Assembly (NCBI GenBank): GCA_942491735.1 | Contig: CALOCN010000014.1 | Span: 2,604,001-2,668,000, forward strand | Reading direction: 5' to 3' | DNA from: CALOCN01 sp942491735 | GTDB taxonomy: Bacteria; Eisenbacteria; RBG-16-71-46; JABDJR01 | Length of the DNA: 64,000 nt | Shown: piece by piece, positions 25,691 through 34,128 of the stretch | How the letters are laid out: each line of letters starts with the position of its first letter | Position numbering within the stretch: position 1 is the stretch's first letter | Made by a program: the position numbers and the translations under genes | The notes under the pieces: generated by a model | What the model was told of the DNA's origin: nothing | Databases searched by the model: none | The model's input: only the letters and a program-made list of their open reading frames with translations

Positions 25691-26521
25691 TCAGGCGCGA
25701 CGCTCGCGCAGGCGTTCGAGAAAGGCGACCGAGACCGGTTCCTGTCCAACGCGCGCATCGCCGACGGCAGGTCCATGATAATCGGAACCCCCCGATGGGA
25801 CCAGATCCAGACGGGCGGCCAGTTCGAGGAATCGCCGGCGGGCCCGGGGGTCGTGGACCGGATGCCAGACCTCGATCCCATCCAGACCCGCTTCATGCAG
25901 GATCTCGATGACCCCCGCGTCGCGCAGGGTGCCGGGATGGGCCAGGACCGCCACCCCGCCCGCCTCGCGGGCCCAGGTCACCGCTTCGGGGGGCGTCGGA
26001 CCGGGCTTGGGGACATGCCCGGGACCGTCCGGGCGAAGATAGCGACGGAATGCGTCCTGGACCGAGCTTGCCGCCCCCGAGGCAACCAGCGCGCGGGCCA
26101 CGTGCGGCCGACCCAGGGTCCCCTGTCCCGAGTGGGCCTGGACGTCCTGGAGGGTGATCGCGACCCCGTGGCGATTGAGACGACGCACCATCTCCGCGGT
26201 GCGATCCCTGCGATGGAGGGCCAGGGTGGCCAGGCGCTCGCGCAGGACCGGGTCCCCGGGATCCACGAACAGACCCAGCACATGCACATCCGAGTCCTGG
26301 TGGCGGGAAGAGATCTCGACTCCGGGAATCGCCTCCATGTCCCCGGCGGCTTCGCGGAACGCGGGAAACCCGTCCAGGCAATCATGGTCGGTCAGGGCGA
26401 ACGCGACCAGACCGGCATCGCGTCCCCGTTGGGCGAGCACCTCGGGAGTGTCCTCGCCGTCGGAGAAATGACTGTGGGCGTGCAGATCGACCCGGGGCGG
26501 GTCAGGCCGCTCCCCGCTCAC
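25691..26521 (-). CDS. PHP-domain phosphoesterase (RNase AM / TrpH-like)
   Basis: 276 residues. The PHP metal-binding motifs are present: DLHAHSHFSDG, LTDHDCLDGF, PGVEISS, VLAHPG and a final GGSDYHG. Characterised members of this family are 3',5'-nucleoside bisphosphate phosphatases and 5'-3' exonucleases on short RNA. A precise substrate cannot be assigned. The GTG start lies inside the end of the TPR gene (20-base overlap), so the two are likely translated together. Confidence 0.85.
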   Translation of the reverse strand: MSGERPDPPRVDLHAHSHFSDGEDTPEVLAQRGRDAGLVAFALTDHDCLDGFPAFREAAGDMEAIPGVEISSRHQDSDVHVLGLFVDPGDPVLRERLATLALHRRDRTAEMVRRLNRHGVAITLQDVQAHSGQGTLGRPHVARALVASGAASSVQDAFRRYLRPDGPGHVPKPGPTPPEAVTWAREAGGVAVLAHPGTLRDAGVIEILHEAGLDGIEVWHPVHDPRARRRFLELAARLDLVPSGGSDYHGPAVGDARVGQEPVSVAFLERLRERRA

Positions 26522-28547
26522 GCCGATCTCCCAGCGTGCTCAGCCGTTCCATGGCCTCGGTCAACTCCCCGTCGAGCTCCAGGGCGAGTTCGTACGCGGT
26601 TTCCGCTTCGTCCCATTTCGCCAGTGCCTCGTAGGCCCGACCCTGGGCCACGTAGAGACGCGCCTCGGTGTCGTGATCCGCAGACTGAAGAAGTTCATCG
26701 AGAACACCGATCGCATCCTCGTTCCGCTCCGTCTGAAGATAGCACTCGGCCAACATCTCGAGGGCGCCGATCCGGTGCTCCTGGGAGTCGCGGGCGACCT
26801 CGAACTCGTAGGCCGCTTCCTTCCACAGCCCCATCTCCTTGTAGGCCATGCCCAGATCGTAGTGACTCTGGGAGTCCTCGGCCGGGATCTGCTCCGCCAC
26901 CGCGGAGTGGAACTCGTCCAGGATCTGGGTCAGGTCGAACAGGCTCTGGGTCTCTTCCTCGGTCCGGGCGTTCTTGTCGTCGCGAACGTCGATCTGGGCG
27001 CCCTGGACCTCGCTGCGCACGGGCCGCAGGTCCCCGAAGTTCACATCCTCGACGCCGTCCATGTTCTTGAGACGGGCTACCCGGGCGGTCGCCTTGGCGT
27101 TGCCGGCGTCGAAGGCCAGGACCCGCTCGAACTGCAGCTTCGCTTCGCCGTACATGGCCCGGGCCAGCAGGACGTCGCCCAGCTCGCAGCCCCAGTTGGC
27201 CATCTTGCCCTTCTCGCCGTTGATGTGGGCGATCTCGACCAGGCCACGCAGCGCATCCAGATGGTTGGGATCCATCTTCACCACGCGCTCGTACAGATCC
27301 TCGGCCTCCCGACTCCTGCCCCGCTTGAAATAGGCACGTGCGGCGCGCATGTACTCGCGCTGGGCCCGGGTCGGCTCCCCCTTGGAAACGAATTCCAGGG
27401 CTCGCTGCAGCAGATCGTCGGGATCCTCGTCCAGATCCGCATCCGCATCGGGCATGTCGACGTCGTCCGACGAGCCGGGAGCGGCAATGTCCAGGGTCGA
27501 AACGGGATCCGCGGGCGCCTCGAGAACCGGAGCCGCCTCCGGTTCGATGGCCTCGGGCTCGGGCTCGGTCTGAGCCTCGGCCTGGGCTTCCATCTCGGCC
27601 AGGATCGCGTTGGGATCCTCGATCTCGTCGATGACCAACTCGGCGGGTGCCGCCGACGCTTCGTCCGCGATCTCCGGATCGAGCTCGAGGGACGGCGGGG
27701 TCCCGGCCGGGACCTCCTCGGGGATCCCGTTGGTCTCCGGTTCCGGTGTCGCGTCCAGCTGCACCGAGCCGAAGTCGACCGGGTCCTCGTCGTCCAGCGA
27801 GAAGGCAAGTGCGTCCGACGCGGCGGCCGGAGCGGCTTCGGACGGGGCATCGAAATGCACCGCGCCCGGATCGATAAAGGTGTCGTCCTGTGCCGCCGGG
27901 GCCGACCCGATGCTGGGCGGCGCGGCCATATCCGTCGCGGCATCCACGTCCGGGTTCAGGTCCATGGCCAACCGGGTCAGACGTTCCTCCGACGGGGTAT
28001 CGCCGACCGCCCCGGCCTGGGTCGCCTGATGGAACACGGCGCCGGCCAGCACGTCGGCCCGTCCCACCTTCTGGGCCGCGGCCACGATCCGGTCCACCAG
28101 GGCAAAAGAGGGAAGCTGGAGACCCAGGATGCGGACGCTGACGTCCTCGACCTGCTGCTCGGCGTCCTCCCCGGAGGGATCCACGTTCTCGAGGAAGTGC
28201 ATGTAATGGGTGCAGGCTTCGTTGGAGAGGCCTTCGTTCGCGTAGAGGTCGCCCAACCGCTGGTGGATGACCACCTTCTGCGGAGCGATCCGGGTGATCT
28301 TCTTGGCCAGGGCGATGGCGCTCCGGTTCAATCCGGATTCGGCGTAGCTGTTGAGGGCCTCCACATACCGTTCCACCGCACTCAGCTGTTCGCCGATCCG
28401 CAGCAGGAGATCACCGTAGACCACGTAGTCGTACGGATCCATCTCGCCCATCTCGGCGAGTTTGCCGTACTCCTCCACTGCTTCGGCATAGTCTTTCTTG
28501 AGGACCAGCTGCTGGGCCTTGCGCTTCAGGCTCGCCATGTTGCTCAA
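26502..28547 (-). CDS. large TPR protein with acidic central linker
   Basis: 681 residues, cytoplasmic by appearance (no signal peptide). TPR-like helices fill about residues 5-190 and again about 375-680. The repeats include DYAEAVEEYGKLAEMG, EAEDLYERVVKMDPNHLDAL and DAIGVLDELLQSADHDTEA. Between them lies a stretch of about 170 residues rich in Asp, Glu, Ala and Pro that is probably disordered. No catalytic motif is visible; a scaffold role is likely. Start is TTG at 28547 after GAGGGGG, or the ATG three codons later at 28538. The 198-base gap to hutI at 28548-28745 holds nothing I can identify. Confidence 0.75.
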   Translation of the reverse strand: MSNMASLKRKAQQLVLKKDYAEAVEEYGKLAEMGEMDPYDYVVYGDLLLRIGEQLSAVERYVEALNSYAESGLNRSAIALAKKITRIAPQKVVIHQRLGDLYANEGLSNEACTHYMHFLENVDPSGEDAEQQVEDVSVRILGLQLPSFALVDRIVAAAQKVGRADVLAGAVFHQATQAGAVGDTPSEERLTRLAMDLNPDVDAATDMAAPPSIGSAPAAQDDTFIDPGAVHFDAPSEAAPAAASDALAFSLDDEDPVDFGSVQLDATPEPETNGIPEEVPAGTPPSLELDPEIADEASAAPAELVIDEIEDPNAILAEMEAQAEAQTEPEPEAIEPEAAPVLEAPADPVSTLDIAAPGSSDDVDMPDADADLDEDPDDLLQRALEFVSKGEPTRAQREYMRAARAYFKRGRSREAEDLYERVVKMDPNHLDALRGLVEIAHINGEKGKMANWGCELGDVLLARAMYGEAKLQFERVLAFDAGNAKATARVARLKNMDGVEDVNFGDLRPVRSEVQGAQIDVRDDKNARTEEETQSLFDLTQILDEFHSAVAEQIPAEDSQSHYDLGMAYKEMGLWKEAAYEFEVARDSQEHRIGALEMLAECYLQTERNEDAIGVLDELLQSADHDTEARLYVAQGRAYEALAKWDEAETAYELALELDGELTEAMERLSTLGDRRERGAA

Positions 28548-28745
28548 CGAGACGCCCCCTCTATCCCCGCCGCGAAGCGGCGTTGGGCGATGACAGGAAC
28601 CGGCGCGATTGCCCCGGCTGGGTCGGTCGACCCTCCAAGTCGGTTATATCGGTGCGAATTGACGGATCCTTACCAGGAAGTCGCCAACCGATCGGAAACC
28701 CGCTCGGCGGGAAATCCCACCCACCCCTCGGGCAGGCTGCCCTGG

Positions 28746-30008
28746 TTATCGGAGGGGAGGGCCCGCAACCTGAATCCCGGAACGGAACACGGCGCGAACG
28801 TGGGGAACCCCATAGTGGTAGGGCACTTGCCGATGACCGGGGAGATCGAGGATCTGGAAGTCGGCCCGGTAGCCGGGACGCAGACGCCCAAGGCGATCTG
28901 CCCGATCCAGGGCGGCCGCTCCGTTGACCGTCGCCGCCACCAACGCCTCCTGTGGAGAGAGCCGCAACTGGAGGCAGGCCAGGGTGGTCATGAGCGGCAT
29001 GCTCTGCGACATGGAGGACCCCGGGTTGCAGTCGGTCGCCACCGCGAGCGGGAGCCCGGCCTCGACCATGGCCCGGGCCGGGGCCTTCTCCGGGAGATTG
29101 AGGAAGAACGAGGTCCCGGGGAGGAGGACGCCCACCACCCCCGAGGCGGCCATGGCCCGGGCCGCTTCCACGGGGGTCCCATGGAGATGGTCCGCGCTCA
29201 CCGCCCCCAACTCCGCGGCAAGGCGCGATCCCCCGGTGTCGCCGAACTCGTCCGCATGCAGCTTGAGCCGCAGACCGTGGGCGCGCGCCGCGGTCAGGAT
29301 TTCCCGGCTCTCGTCCGGCGTGAACACGCCTTCCTCGCAGAACACGTCACAGAATTCCGCCAGTCCTTCCTTGGCCACGGTGGGGATCATGGTCTCCACG
29401 ACCTGGCGGATATAGGCCGCACGGTCCTCCCGGTACTCGACCGGGATCTCGTGCGCTCCCAGGAAGGTGGCCACCACGTCGATCGGGTGCGACCGGGCCA
29501 GCTCGCGAATGAGCCGGAGCGCGCGCAGTTCCTGGTCCACGGTCAGCCCGTAGCCGCTCTTGATCTCGAGGGTGGTCGTGCCCTGGGCCAGGGCCAGGTC
29601 CAGGTTGCGTCGGGCCCGCTCCAGGATGAGCTCGTCCGGCGCCTCGCGAAAGTGGCGCACGCTGGCGTGGATACCGCCCCCCGCCGCGGTGATCTCCTGG
29701 TAGGTGCGCCCCGCGATCCGCATCGCGAACTCGTCCTCGCGGGTTCCGGCAAACAGCAGATGGGTATGGGCATCCACCCACCCCGGAAGCACGGTGGCCC
29801 CCCCCAGGTCCAGGATCCGCGCCGCGCTGCCGTGACGCCGTTCCACCTCGGCCTGGGTGCCGGCGGCCACCACGCTTTCCCCCCGGATGGCCAGGGCGCC
29901 CCCTTCCACCGAACCGCAGTCCGACTGGGCCGGGCCGGCCTGGGGCCCGTCCCCCTCTCCCATACGGCAGAGATCCCCGATGTTGACCAGCAAAAGGTCG
30001 ATGGACAT
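28746..30008 (-). CDS. hutI: imidazolonepropionase
   Basis: Hydrolyses 4-imidazolone-5-propanoate to N-formimino-glutamate, the third step of histidine breakdown. The amidohydrolase fold of 420 residues has the metal motif VDAHTHLLFAG, the substrate loop KSGYGL, the metal His in KLHADEF and SADHLHGT, and the catalytic Asp in VATDCNPG. I chose the ATG at 30006-30008, which shares one base with the hutU stop (TGATG). Translation from this start gives MSIDLLLVNIG, which fits the family; the upstream in-frame extension lies inside hutU. Confidence 0.95.
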   Translation of the reverse strand: MSIDLLLVNIGDLCRMGEGDGPQAGPAQSDCGSVEGGALAIRGESVVAAGTQAEVERRHGSAARILDLGGATVLPGWVDAHTHLLFAGTREDEFAMRIAGRTYQEITAAGGGIHASVRHFREAPDELILERARRNLDLALAQGTTTLEIKSGYGLTVDQELRALRLIRELARSHPIDVVATFLGAHEIPVEYREDRAAYIRQVVETMIPTVAKEGLAEFCDVFCEEGVFTPDESREILTAARAHGLRLKLHADEFGDTGGSRLAAELGAVSADHLHGTPVEAARAMAASGVVGVLLPGTSFFLNLPEKAPARAMVEAGLPLAVATDCNPGSSMSQSMPLMTTLACLQLRLSPQEALVAATVNGAAALDRADRLGRLRPGYRADFQILDLPGHRQVPYHYGVPHVRAVFRSGIQVAGPPLR

Positions 30009-31675
30009 CAGATGTCCCGATCCAGCATGGGGAGGTTGAGCCGCTCGGCACGGGCGGTATCGCGGGCGAGGGCATAGCCGGCGTCGGCGTGGCGGGCCAC
30101 GCCGATGCCAGGGTCGTTGGTCAGCACCCGTTCCAGCCGGGCCGCCGCTTCGGGCGTTCCGTCCGCCACCACCACCAGCCCCGCGTGCAGGGAGAGCCCG
30201 ATCCCCACCCCGCCGCCGTGATGGAAGGAGACCCAGGTCGCGCCGCTGGCCGTGCTGAGCAGGGCGTTGAGAATGGGCCAATCGGCGATGGCGTCGCTGC
30301 CGTCCATCATGGCCTCGGTTTCCCGGTAGGGACTGGCCACCGAACCGGTATCCAGATGATCGCGGCCAATCACGATGGGCGCGCTTACCTTGCCCGAAGC
30401 GACCAGGTCGTTGAACAGCTTCCCCGCCTTGGCCCGTTCCCCCTGACCCAGCCAGCAGATGCGGGACGGGAGCCCCTGGAACTGGACCTGGGCCGCGGCC
30501 AGCGGCAACCAGCGGGCCAGGACCTCGTCCTGGGGGAACGCCTCCAGGAGCGCGGCGTCGGTGGCCTCGATATCCCTGGGGTCTCCGGAGAGCGCAACCC
30601 AGCGAAACGGTCCTTTGCCCCGGCAGAACAAGGGCCGGATAAATGCGGGGACGAATCCCGGAAAATCGAACGCGTTGGCCACCCCGGCCTTCTCGGCCTG
30701 CCCCCGCAGGTTGTTTCCGTAGTCGAAGACGACCGAACCGGTTTCCTGGAACGCGAGCATGGCCCGCACATGGGCGGCCATGGACTGCATGGAGCGGTCG
30801 ACGTATTCCTTGGGGTCGCTCTCCCGCAAGGCCAGCGCCTGGGCATACGGCATCCCATGGGGAACATATCCACCCAGTTCATCATGGGCCGAGGTCTGGT
30901 CGGTGACGTACTCGGCCACGAACCCCCGTCGGGCCAGTTCCGGCAGTACCTCGGCCGCGTTGCCGAGCAGGGCCACGGACAGGGGCCGTCGCTGCGTGCG
31001 CGCCGCATCCACCCGGGCGATCGCCTCGTCAAGGTCCTCGGTCATTTCCATGCAGTAGCCGGTTTCCAGACGCCGGCGAATGCGATCCGGATCCACCTCG
31101 ACGGCCAGACAGATTCCGTTGTTCATGGTCACGGCAAGCGGCTGCGCGCCCCCCATGCCTCCCAACCCCGCGGTGAGCACCACCTCGCCGGTCATGTCGC
31201 CGCCGCTGCGCTGCCTGGCCGCTTCGGCGAAGGTCTCGAAGGTGCCCTGCACGATGCCTTGGGTCCCGATGTAGATCCAGGAGCCCGCGGTCATCTGGCC
31301 GTACATGGTGAGACCCTTGCGCTCCAGCTCACGGAAGGTTTCCCAGTTGGCCCACTTCCCCACCAGGTTGGAGTTGGCGATGAGCACGCGAGGGGCATCG
31401 GCATGGGTCCGAAACACCGCCACCGGCTTCCCGCTCTGCACGAGCAGGGTCTCGTCCGGCTCCAGGGCGCGCAGGCTGTCCACGATGGCGTCGTAGGCGG
31501 CCCAACTGCGCGCGGCGCGGCCGGTGCCCCCATAGACCACGAGGTCCTCCGGGCGCTCGGCCACGTCCGGATCCAGGTTGTTCATGAGCATGCGCAGCGG
31601 GGCTTCGGTGAGCCAGCTCTTGCAAGAAAGTTCGGTTCCGCGGGGAGCGCGGACGACGCGGGTGGTCGTGGTCAT
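30008..31675 (-). CDS. hutU: urocanate hydratase
   Basis: NAD-dependent enzyme converting urocanate to imidazolonepropionate. The 555 residues match the family. Conserved segments visible are YGGTGRAARSW, the NAD-binding GLGGMGGAQPLA, YVTDQTSAHDEL and the C-terminal WVSFHHGGGVGIG. A GAGGT lies 6 bases before the ATG. The gene forms an operon with hutI. The histidine ammonia-lyase gene hutH and the last pathway enzyme are not in the window. Confidence 0.96.
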   Translation of the reverse strand: MTTTTRVVRAPRGTELSCKSWLTEAPLRMLMNNLDPDVAERPEDLVVYGGTGRAARSWAAYDAIVDSLRALEPDETLLVQSGKPVAVFRTHADAPRVLIANSNLVGKWANWETFRELERKGLTMYGQMTAGSWIYIGTQGIVQGTFETFAEAARQRSGGDMTGEVVLTAGLGGMGGAQPLAVTMNNGICLAVEVDPDRIRRRLETGYCMEMTEDLDEAIARVDAARTQRRPLSVALLGNAAEVLPELARRGFVAEYVTDQTSAHDELGGYVPHGMPYAQALALRESDPKEYVDRSMQSMAAHVRAMLAFQETGSVVFDYGNNLRGQAEKAGVANAFDFPGFVPAFIRPLFCRGKGPFRWVALSGDPRDIEATDAALLEAFPQDEVLARWLPLAAAQVQFQGLPSRICWLGQGERAKAGKLFNDLVASGKVSAPIVIGRDHLDTGSVASPYRETEAMMDGSDAIADWPILNALLSTASGATWVSFHHGGGVGIGLSLHAGLVVVADGTPEAAARLERVLTNDPGIGVARHADAGYALARDTARAERLNLPMLDRDI

Positions 31676-31747
31676 CGATACCTCACAAGGGATGCGGGAT
31701 CAGCGCCAGGAACGGGAAGCCGTGAACGCATCGCATTATAGGATAGG

Positions 31748-31983
31748 ATGGCGGACCCTGGGAGATGCAGGGAGTCCGGGAGCTCCTGCATCCATCCCGG
31801 GGTGGACATCAACTTCGACCCGACCGGAGCGCACACCCCGCAGCTCCGTTCCATGTCCCTCGCTCCGGTGTACCCGAACCCGTTCCGCTCACGCACCGCC
31901 ATTGCGTACTCCCTGGAACGTCCCGCCTCCATCGAGCTCCAGGTCCTGGACCCGCGAGGCCGTCAGGTGGCCGAGGGAATGCC
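31748..31983 (+). pseudogene. truncated remnant of a protein with a FlgD-like/type IX C-terminal sorting domain
   Basis: An isolated plus-strand frame reads APVYPNPFRSRTAIAYSL then ELQVLDPRGRQVAEG, which is the first half of the Por-type sorting domain also seen in the M6 peptidase and PorU of this window. The second half (the WDGRD...GVYFYRL part) is absent: the frame runs into sequence antisense to the tail of the helicase gene at 31998. The N-terminal part before residue 35 is unlike any passenger domain. I read it as the remains of a secreted protein removed by deletion. A short functional gene is less likely. Confidence 0.55.
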
Positions 31984-31997
31984 CCCTCCAAACCGGA

Positions 31998-34076
31998 TCA
32001 GATCTCGCTCACAACCTCTTCCCCGGCAGCGGATGCCCGCCACCACGCGGCGGCGCGCCGGGTCAGCTCGTCGGCGTCCACCACCGGGATGGCCGGCATG
32101 GGAAGCGCAGCCTGGAACTTGCGACCGTAGCTCTTGGTGGCGAAGCGGGGGTCCAGGATGGCCACGATGCCCCGGTCGGTGCGGCGCCGGATGAGCCGGC
32201 CCGCCCCCTGCTTGAAGCGCAGCACCGCTTCGGGGAGATAGAGACGTGAAAACGGGTTGCCCCCCTCGGCTTCCAGACGCTCACTGCGGGCCTGGTAGCG
32301 GGGGTCGGTGGGCACCCCGAACGGCAGACGGGTCAGCACCAGCACTTCCAGGTCTTCCCCGGGGAGGTCCACCCCCTCCCAGAAACTCGCCGTCCCCAGC
32401 AGGAGCGCCCGCGGGCTCTCCTTGAAACGGGTCAGAAGATCGGCCGCCGTGCCTCCCGCGCCCTGGACCAGGATGGCCAGATCCTCGGGGAGGTCCAGCG
32501 CGCGCAACGCCTCCCCCACCGACTCCAGGTCCCGATACGACGTGAACAGGGCCATGGTCTTGCGTGCCGGATCCGTGGCCAGACGAAACAACGTGCCGGC
32601 GGTCTGTGCGGCCCATCCCGGTTGCCTTGGATCCAAACCGCTTCGCACCGCCAACGCCAGCGCCTGCTCGGCAAAGTCGAACGGGGTGGGGTAGGCCACC
32701 GAGGCCAACGCGCCGGCGTGTCCCACTTCGCGTGCGAAGTACTCGAAGTCCCGTCCCGCGGCCAGGGTGGCCGAAGTGAACACGATGCGATCCGGGCCCT
32801 CGGCCAGTGCCGAGGCAATGGAGGGTCCCGCCTCCAGGGGCGAGGCGTGGAGGTTGAACAGGTCGTCGCCCGTCCACTCCTTCCAGGTCACGGTGTCCCG
32901 CGCGTTGGGATCCGGGCTGGTCACCGAATCCAGATCCCGGCGCAGCGTCTCCAGGTCCTCGCGGAATCGCGCCAGCTCCTGGGCAAAGGCCTCTTCCCGC
33001 TCGGTCCCTTCCCCCTCCCGCCCCACATGGCGACGCAGGGTGTCGGCCCGGTCCCGCGCGTCGTCGATCGCTTCGCTGAAGGGGGTGAGGGGATTCGGGG
33101 TCAGACGAAGAAACGACGCCGGATCGGCGTAGCGCTGGCGCGACTCCCCCTGGGGCCGTCTCCCATTGGTCTTGCCGAACCAGGTGCGCGACGCCAACTC
33201 CAGGCGGGACACCGCACGATGCAGTTCGGTGAGCAGGACCGAGCCCTCCCCGGTCCGCACCATCTCCGGCGGCGCGCCGCGGGTACCCGGGCCTGCCTCC
33301 AGCAACGCGCTGACTCTTCCCGGTCCCACGCTCAGCGACAGGTGGTCCAGGGCCACTTTCACGAAGGCGTGGGCCTCGTCCACGATGAGCGCGTCGAAGG
33401 CGGGCAACAGGTCCAGGTCCCCGAAGAGATGGATGGCCAGAAGCGCGTGATTGGCGATGACCAGGTGGGCCTCGGCGGCCCGCGCCCGCGCCAACTTGAA
33501 GAAGCATCCGGTGGCCGGGGTGCAGGCGGAGTGCGCACAGTTGCGCGCCTCGCTGGCCACCCGGGCGGCCAGATACTGGAGATCCCGCGGCTTGCGGACA
33601 CCGCTGGAGCCGAAATCGCCGTCCTCGGTGGTGGCCACCCAGGTTTCGAGCTCCTCGAGCAGTTCCAGCGTTCCCTGGGTGGTGGCTTCACTGCGGGCGA
33701 CCTCGTAGCGTCGCCGACACAGATAGTTGGTCCGCCCCTTCATGACCGCCACCTCGATGGGGGTCCCGAGGGCCCGGGCCAGACGAGGGGCTTCCTGGTT
33801 GATGAGCTGCCCCTGGAGCGCCTTGGTGTGGGTGGAGATCACCACCGGTCCCAGACCGCTGCGCGCCCACACCGCGGCCGGCAGCGCATAGCCCAGCGAC
33901 TTGCCGATGCCGGTGGGCGCCTCGATGGCCATCCGCCCCCCGCCGTCGAGAAGCCGCGCCACTTCCAGCGCCATCTCCCGTTGGTAGGGGCGGTCTTCGT
34001 ATCCGGCGAGGTCCCGCGCAAGCGGACCCCCCGGGGCAAGCAGATCCGGAACGTGCTCCGGGTTGAACGTCGTCAT
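31998..34076 (-). CDS. dinG: DinG-family ATP-dependent helicase
   Basis: Superfamily 2 helicase of the XPD/DinG type, 692 residues. Walker A IEAPTGIGKS, Walker B VDEAHAF, four Cys in the iron-sulphur region (YLCRR and NCAHSACTPATGC), and the motif VI segment QGAGRLIRR are all present. Such enzymes unwind DNA with forks or R-loops during repair. I chose the ATG at 34074-34076 (MTTFNPEHV); the frame is open to 34154, but those codons overlap the end of the previous gene. The closest bacterial relatives are the YoaA/DinG group. Confidence 0.9.
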   Translation of the reverse strand: MTTFNPEHVPDLLAPGGPLARDLAGYEDRPYQREMALEVARLLDGGGRMAIEAPTGIGKSLGYALPAAVWARSGLGPVVISTHTKALQGQLINQEAPRLARALGTPIEVAVMKGRTNYLCRRRYEVARSEATTQGTLELLEELETWVATTEDGDFGSSGVRKPRDLQYLAARVASEARNCAHSACTPATGCFFKLARARAAEAHLVIANHALLAIHLFGDLDLLPAFDALIVDEAHAFVKVALDHLSLSVGPGRVSALLEAGPGTRGAPPEMVRTGEGSVLLTELHRAVSRLELASRTWFGKTNGRRPQGESRQRYADPASFLRLTPNPLTPFSEAIDDARDRADTLRRHVGREGEGTEREEAFAQELARFREDLETLRRDLDSVTSPDPNARDTVTWKEWTGDDLFNLHASPLEAGPSIASALAEGPDRIVFTSATLAAGRDFEYFAREVGHAGALASVAYPTPFDFAEQALALAVRSGLDPRQPGWAAQTAGTLFRLATDPARKTMALFTSYRDLESVGEALRALDLPEDLAILVQGAGGTAADLLTRFKESPRALLLGTASFWEGVDLPGEDLEVLVLTRLPFGVPTDPRYQARSERLEAEGGNPFSRLYLPEAVLRFKQGAGRLIRRRTDRGIVAILDPRFATKSYGRKFQAALPMPAIPVVDADELTRRAAAWWRASAAGEEVVSEI

Positions 34077-34128
34077 GGCGGACAGTATCCCAGAGACGGG
34101 GGAAGTCGGGGACGGGGGAAGACGCAGT

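Noticed and set aside
26673..30077. Plus-strand open frame of more than 1100 codons across the TPR and hutI genes
   Set aside because: It is antisense to two well-supported genes, spans an intergenic gap and has a biased His/Gly/Arg-rich product.
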